Assembly: GCA_016842065.1 (NCBI GenBank)
Contig: JAEPDS010000003.1
Span: 157,372-221,371, forward strand
Origin: Candidatus Thiodiazotropha sp. 'RUGA'
GTDB lineage: Bacteria; Pseudomonadota; Gammaproteobacteria; Chromatiales; Chromatiaceae
Reading direction: 5' to 3'
DNA length: 64,000 nt
Each line of letters begins with the position of its first letter. Positions within the stretch are counted from its first letter, which is position 1. The position numbers and the translations under genes are program-made. Shown here in pieces: positions 63,320-64,000 of the stretch. The notes beneath the pieces are model-generated. The model did no database searches, was not told the DNA's origin, and was given only the letters and a program-made list of their open reading frames with translations.

Positions 63320-63784
63320 ATGGCCAAGAAAAAAAGCAAATTGAAACCGAAGGAGCAGCCCCAAGGCTCCTCCGAAAGTGCCCCCCCCATGGACGACGAC
63401 TATATGGGACCGAGCCAGCTGACCTATTTCAAGCAGAAGCTCCTGACCTGGCGGTCAGAGTTACTCGACGAGGTGGACGCGACGCTCGCAGAGCTGCGTC
63501 ACGACAGCCACCATGAGGTCGGCGATGAAGCAGATCGAGCTACCCGTGAAGCCGCCCAGACGCTGGAGTTGCGCACACGAGACCGCTACCGCAAGCTGCT
63601 GGGCAAGATCGACGCGGCCCTCGACCGGATTGACGATGGAAGCTACGGTTGGTGCGCAGACACCGGTGAGCCAATCGGCTTGGCACGGCTTGAAGCACGT
63701 CCGGTTACGACACTTTGTGTGGAAGCTCAGGAGAGACGCGAACTGCGCGAGAAGCTTACGGGAGTGGATCTCGGTAGAAGATGA
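63320..63784 (+). CDS. dksA2: DksA2-like RNA polymerase secondary-channel regulator (two-cysteine zinc finger)
   Basis: 154 residues. Coiled-coil domain (about 30-105) with the acidic tip residues D69, D72 and A74 in GDEADRATREA, equivalent to the functional DxxDxA of DksA. The C-terminal finger keeps only C112 and C133 (CADT and CVEA) instead of four Cys. This is the pattern of Pseudomonas aeruginosa DksA2, which works without zinc and replaces DksA under zinc starvation. A Zur box lies upstream, as expected for that role. It would regulate transcription with ppGpp when zinc is scarce. A basic, low-complexity N-terminal extension (KKKSKLKPKEQPQ) is longer than usual. Confidence 0.88.
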   Translation: MAKKKSKLKPKEQPQGSSESAPPMDDDYMGPSQLTYFKQKLLTWRSELLDEVDATLAELRHDSHHEVGDEADRATREAAQTLELRTRDRYRKLLGKIDAALDRIDDGSYGWCADTGEPIGLARLEARPVTTLCVEAQERRELREKLTGVDLGRR

Positions 63785-63920
63785 GCCTGGCCTGTTACCG
63801 GTAAGGCCACAGAATGACTACAGATGCAGCACGACCGGAAGGATACCGGGTATGCCGTTTGAGTATCGGAATGGAACGGGACTGCCCCACCAATCAGTGG
63901 AATGGACCCATGAGCTTATC

Positions 63921-63965
63921 GGCACATAGGTTACAGAATATACCGGGCACATAGGTTACACAATA
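63921..63965. repeat. Tandem terminal repeats of an IS481-type element
   Basis: GGCACATAGGTTACAGAATA (63921-63940) and GGCACATAGGTTACACAATA (63946-63965), two 20-bp direct repeats with a 25-bp period, just upstream of a transposase-like start. Such GTAACCTATGTGCC words recur at the ends of IS481-family elements. Confidence 0.6.
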
Positions 63966-63987
63966 TGGCATTTGAGGAGCGCCTCAG

Positions 63988-64000
63988 ATGCCCTGGAAAG
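63988..64000 (+). CDS. Start of a probable IS481-family transposase (truncated by window edge)
   Basis: ATG 63988 with GAGGAG eight bases upstream begins MPWK. Only four codons are visible, but MPWKE is the usual opening of IS481-type DDE transposases, and the terminal repeats upstream support it. The rest lies outside the window. Confidence 0.5.

Overview
The window reads as chromosome from a sulfur-oxidising gammaproteobacterium, most likely a Chromatiales/Sedimenticola/Thiodiazotropha-like lineage. This assignment is inferred from gene content, not from a database match. The supporting genes are a sulfur globule envelope protein, a TauE/SafE sulfite-exporter-type permease, a large multihaem cytochrome c operon with a rhodanese-fold protein, NnrS, and gammaproteobacterial housekeeping blocks in conserved order (ssb-MFS-uvrA; rpsT-murJ-ribF-ileS-lspA; rplU-rpmA-obgE-proB). 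I found no tRNA, rRNA or CRISPR array.

Region by region. 1-6456 (minus strand): an operon headed by a secreted protein with 12 CxxCH motifs, then a TorC-like pentahaem quinol dehydrogenase, an IalB-like secreted protein, a ZnuA-fold protein without its zinc ligands, a tandem rhodanese without a catalytic cysteine, and the start of a further secreted protein. 7.3-13.8 kb: lon, a small membrane protein, a secreted Hcp-like protein, nnrS behind a perfect FNR-type box, the sulfur globule protein with an operator-like palindrome in its promoter, and TauE/SafE. 14-17.4 kb: a very large SBP-PAS-GGDEF-EAL sensor. 17.5-24.2 kb: ssb, a YajR-like MFS transporter, uvrA, and a PKD/beta-helix lipoprotein. 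24.6-30.1 kb: thiol redox genes, with a peroxiredoxin-glutaredoxin fusion and two diverged glutathione reductase paralogues, plus a GFA-family protein. 30.1-33.5 kb: dispersed repeats, a HAD protein, a lipoprotein and a DUF1343/NamZ-like protein. 33.5-40.3 kb: the lspA-ileS-ribF-murJ/rpsT block. 40.4-46.6 kb: a CAP-domain protein with a VPLPA-type C-terminal anchor, an isolated Fe-S/CCG protein, and a two-gene SBP + GGDEF/EAL module. 46.8-53.7 kb: a PhoX-like protein and a tightly packed four-gene operon (DUF5995-like, Asp-nucleophile alpha/beta hydrolase, RND exporter, AttH/CrtC-like lipoprotein). 54-57.1 kb: proB-obgE-rpmA-rplU. 57.3-61.4 kb: CHASE2-GGDEF-EAL with a LysM-FecR partner. 61.7-64 kb: a zinc-starvation locus (COG0523 GTPase, a perfect Zur-type box, and a DksA2-like protein with only two zinc-finger cysteines), ending in what looks like the edge of an IS481-type insertion sequence.

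The strongest candidate for an undescribed system is the multihaem operon at 1-6456. It combines a quinol-to-periplasm electron route with two familiar folds (ZnuA, rhodanese) that have both lost their catalytic or binding residues. Other notable points are the RND/hydrolase/AttH operon, the cofactor divergence between the two glutathione reductases, a probable CTG start for murJ, and the Zur-dksA2 arrangement in which dksA2 appears translationally coupled to a 27-codon upstream ORF. Three c-di-GMP enzymes and at least three families of short dispersed repeats are scattered through the window.
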